A DNA stretch of 6,705 nucleotides from contig QMRW01000072.1 in the NCBI GenBank assembly GCA_003650785.1, positions 1 through 6,705 on the forward strand, given 5' to 3'. Shown here piece by piece: positions 6,305 through 6,705 of the stretch (positions within the stretch are counted from its first letter, which is position 1; every line of letters begins with the position of its first letter). This stretch comes from Thermoprotei archaeon (lineage in GTDB: Archaea > Thermoproteota > Thermoprotei > Thermofilales > B20-G17). The notes below the pieces were generated by a model. That model was not told the origin of the DNA. It saw only the letters and a list, made by a program, of their open reading frames with translations, and did no database searches. A program made the position numbers and the translations under genes.

Positions 6305-6705
6305 GTGAAAGGAGAGTGGGAAAGACTTATAGAATCTATCTTTCCACCACTTGAAAGTTTTGTAAGAAGTAACATTTGTTGGGATGAGAATAACCCCTAC
6401 TATGGAGGTCTATTAGAGACAATCCCACTTACACCCAATCCCGCATGGTCTCATTCATCATATCAAGTTGCTGATGCCTATCTGCGCTTATATGAGGCTT
6501 ATAGTAATGAAAAATATTGGAGAACTGCGAGAGCCATAGTTAATTTTCTGGTTAGAGAGCAAACAGATGCTGGTTGTTGGTACGGTTATGCTGGATACCC
6601 GAAAAGTGCTGGTTGGAACGAGAAAAATGCTCCACCAGGTAGTAAACTTAACGTTAAGCTTGATGATGGTACCGTACTAGATATTATACGTAGTCCTTTT
6701 AGCAT
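6305..6705 (+). CDS. Unidentified protein, probably alpha/alpha-barrel enzyme, N-terminal part (3' end outside window)
   Basis: From the GTG at 6305 the frame is open to the right edge, giving 133 full codons. The start is supported by the box A centred 26.5 bases upstream (leaderless), and no Shine-Dalgarno sequence precedes it. The N-terminus (MKGEWERLIESIFPPL) is not a signal peptide, so the protein is probably cytoplasmic. The text NPYYGGLLETIPLTPNPAWS is followed by helix pairs of the kind QVADAYLRLYEAYSNEKYWRTA and IVNFLVREQTDAGCWYGY. This pattern of paired helices with a Gly/Trp/Tyr-rich turn is common in alpha/alpha-toroid proteins such as sugar epimerases, some glycoside hydrolases and terpene cyclases. 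The fold is an inference and I do not name a family. Aromatic residues are frequent, as in sugar-binding enzymes. Codons such as GGT, GCT and AAT seem more common than in the neighbouring genes, which may hint at a different origin. Confidence 0.7.
   Translation, partial: MKGEWERLIESIFPPLESFVRSNICWDENNPYYGGLLETIPLTPNPAWSHSSYQVADAYLRLYEAYSNEKYWRTARAIVNFLVREQTDAGCWYGYAGYPKSAGWNEKNAPPGSKLNVKLDDGTVLDIIRSPFS

Overview
The window reads as chromosomal DNA from a hyperthermophilic archaeon, most likely of the Thermoproteota (crenarchaeal side). Arginine is coded mostly by AGA/AGG and isoleucine largely by ATA. The valyl-tRNA synthetase and the long FKBP-type isomerase are of the archaeal kind. Archaeal TATA (box A) elements stand about 26 bases ahead of several start codons. 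I cannot name the species from sequence alone.

Layout, left to right. (1) 1-549, plus: the 3' end of a very acidic protein I do not recognise, cut by the window edge. (2) 628-1395, plus: an AN1 zinc finger fused through a proline-rich linker to a membrane-embedded M50 (site-2 protease type) metalloprotease. (3) 1450-3885, minus: complete valyl-tRNA synthetase, convergent with the protease gene; its KMSKS signature reads MMHKS. (4) 4122-4703, plus: an unrecognised 193-residue protein. (5) 4704-4910: a non-coding spacer with a direct repeat, a short hairpin and the FKBP gene's promoter region. (6) 4911-5639, plus: a SlyD-like FKBP peptidyl-prolyl isomerase with a C-terminal extension. (7) 5649-6065, minus: what looks like the decayed remains of a coiled-coil plus PD-(D/E)XK-type protein. 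(8) 6066-6304: a spacer holding a long imperfect hairpin (6216-6270) directly against a strong box A promoter. (9) 6305-6705, plus: the start of a gene open to the right edge, probably an alpha/alpha-barrel protein.

Most genes seem to be transcribed singly: directions alternate and several genes have their own promoter. Housekeeping protein synthesis (ValRS) and protein quality control (M50 protease, FKBP isomerase) share the window with three uncharacterised genes and a gene fossil. I see no CRISPR array, rRNA, tRNA or intact mobile element, and no clear new multi-gene system. The points most worth a second look are the 55-base hairpin against the last promoter, the nuclease-like gene fossil, the AN1-M50 fusion, the altered KMSKS loop, and the cluster of CCTACTT words around the unknown 4122 gene.
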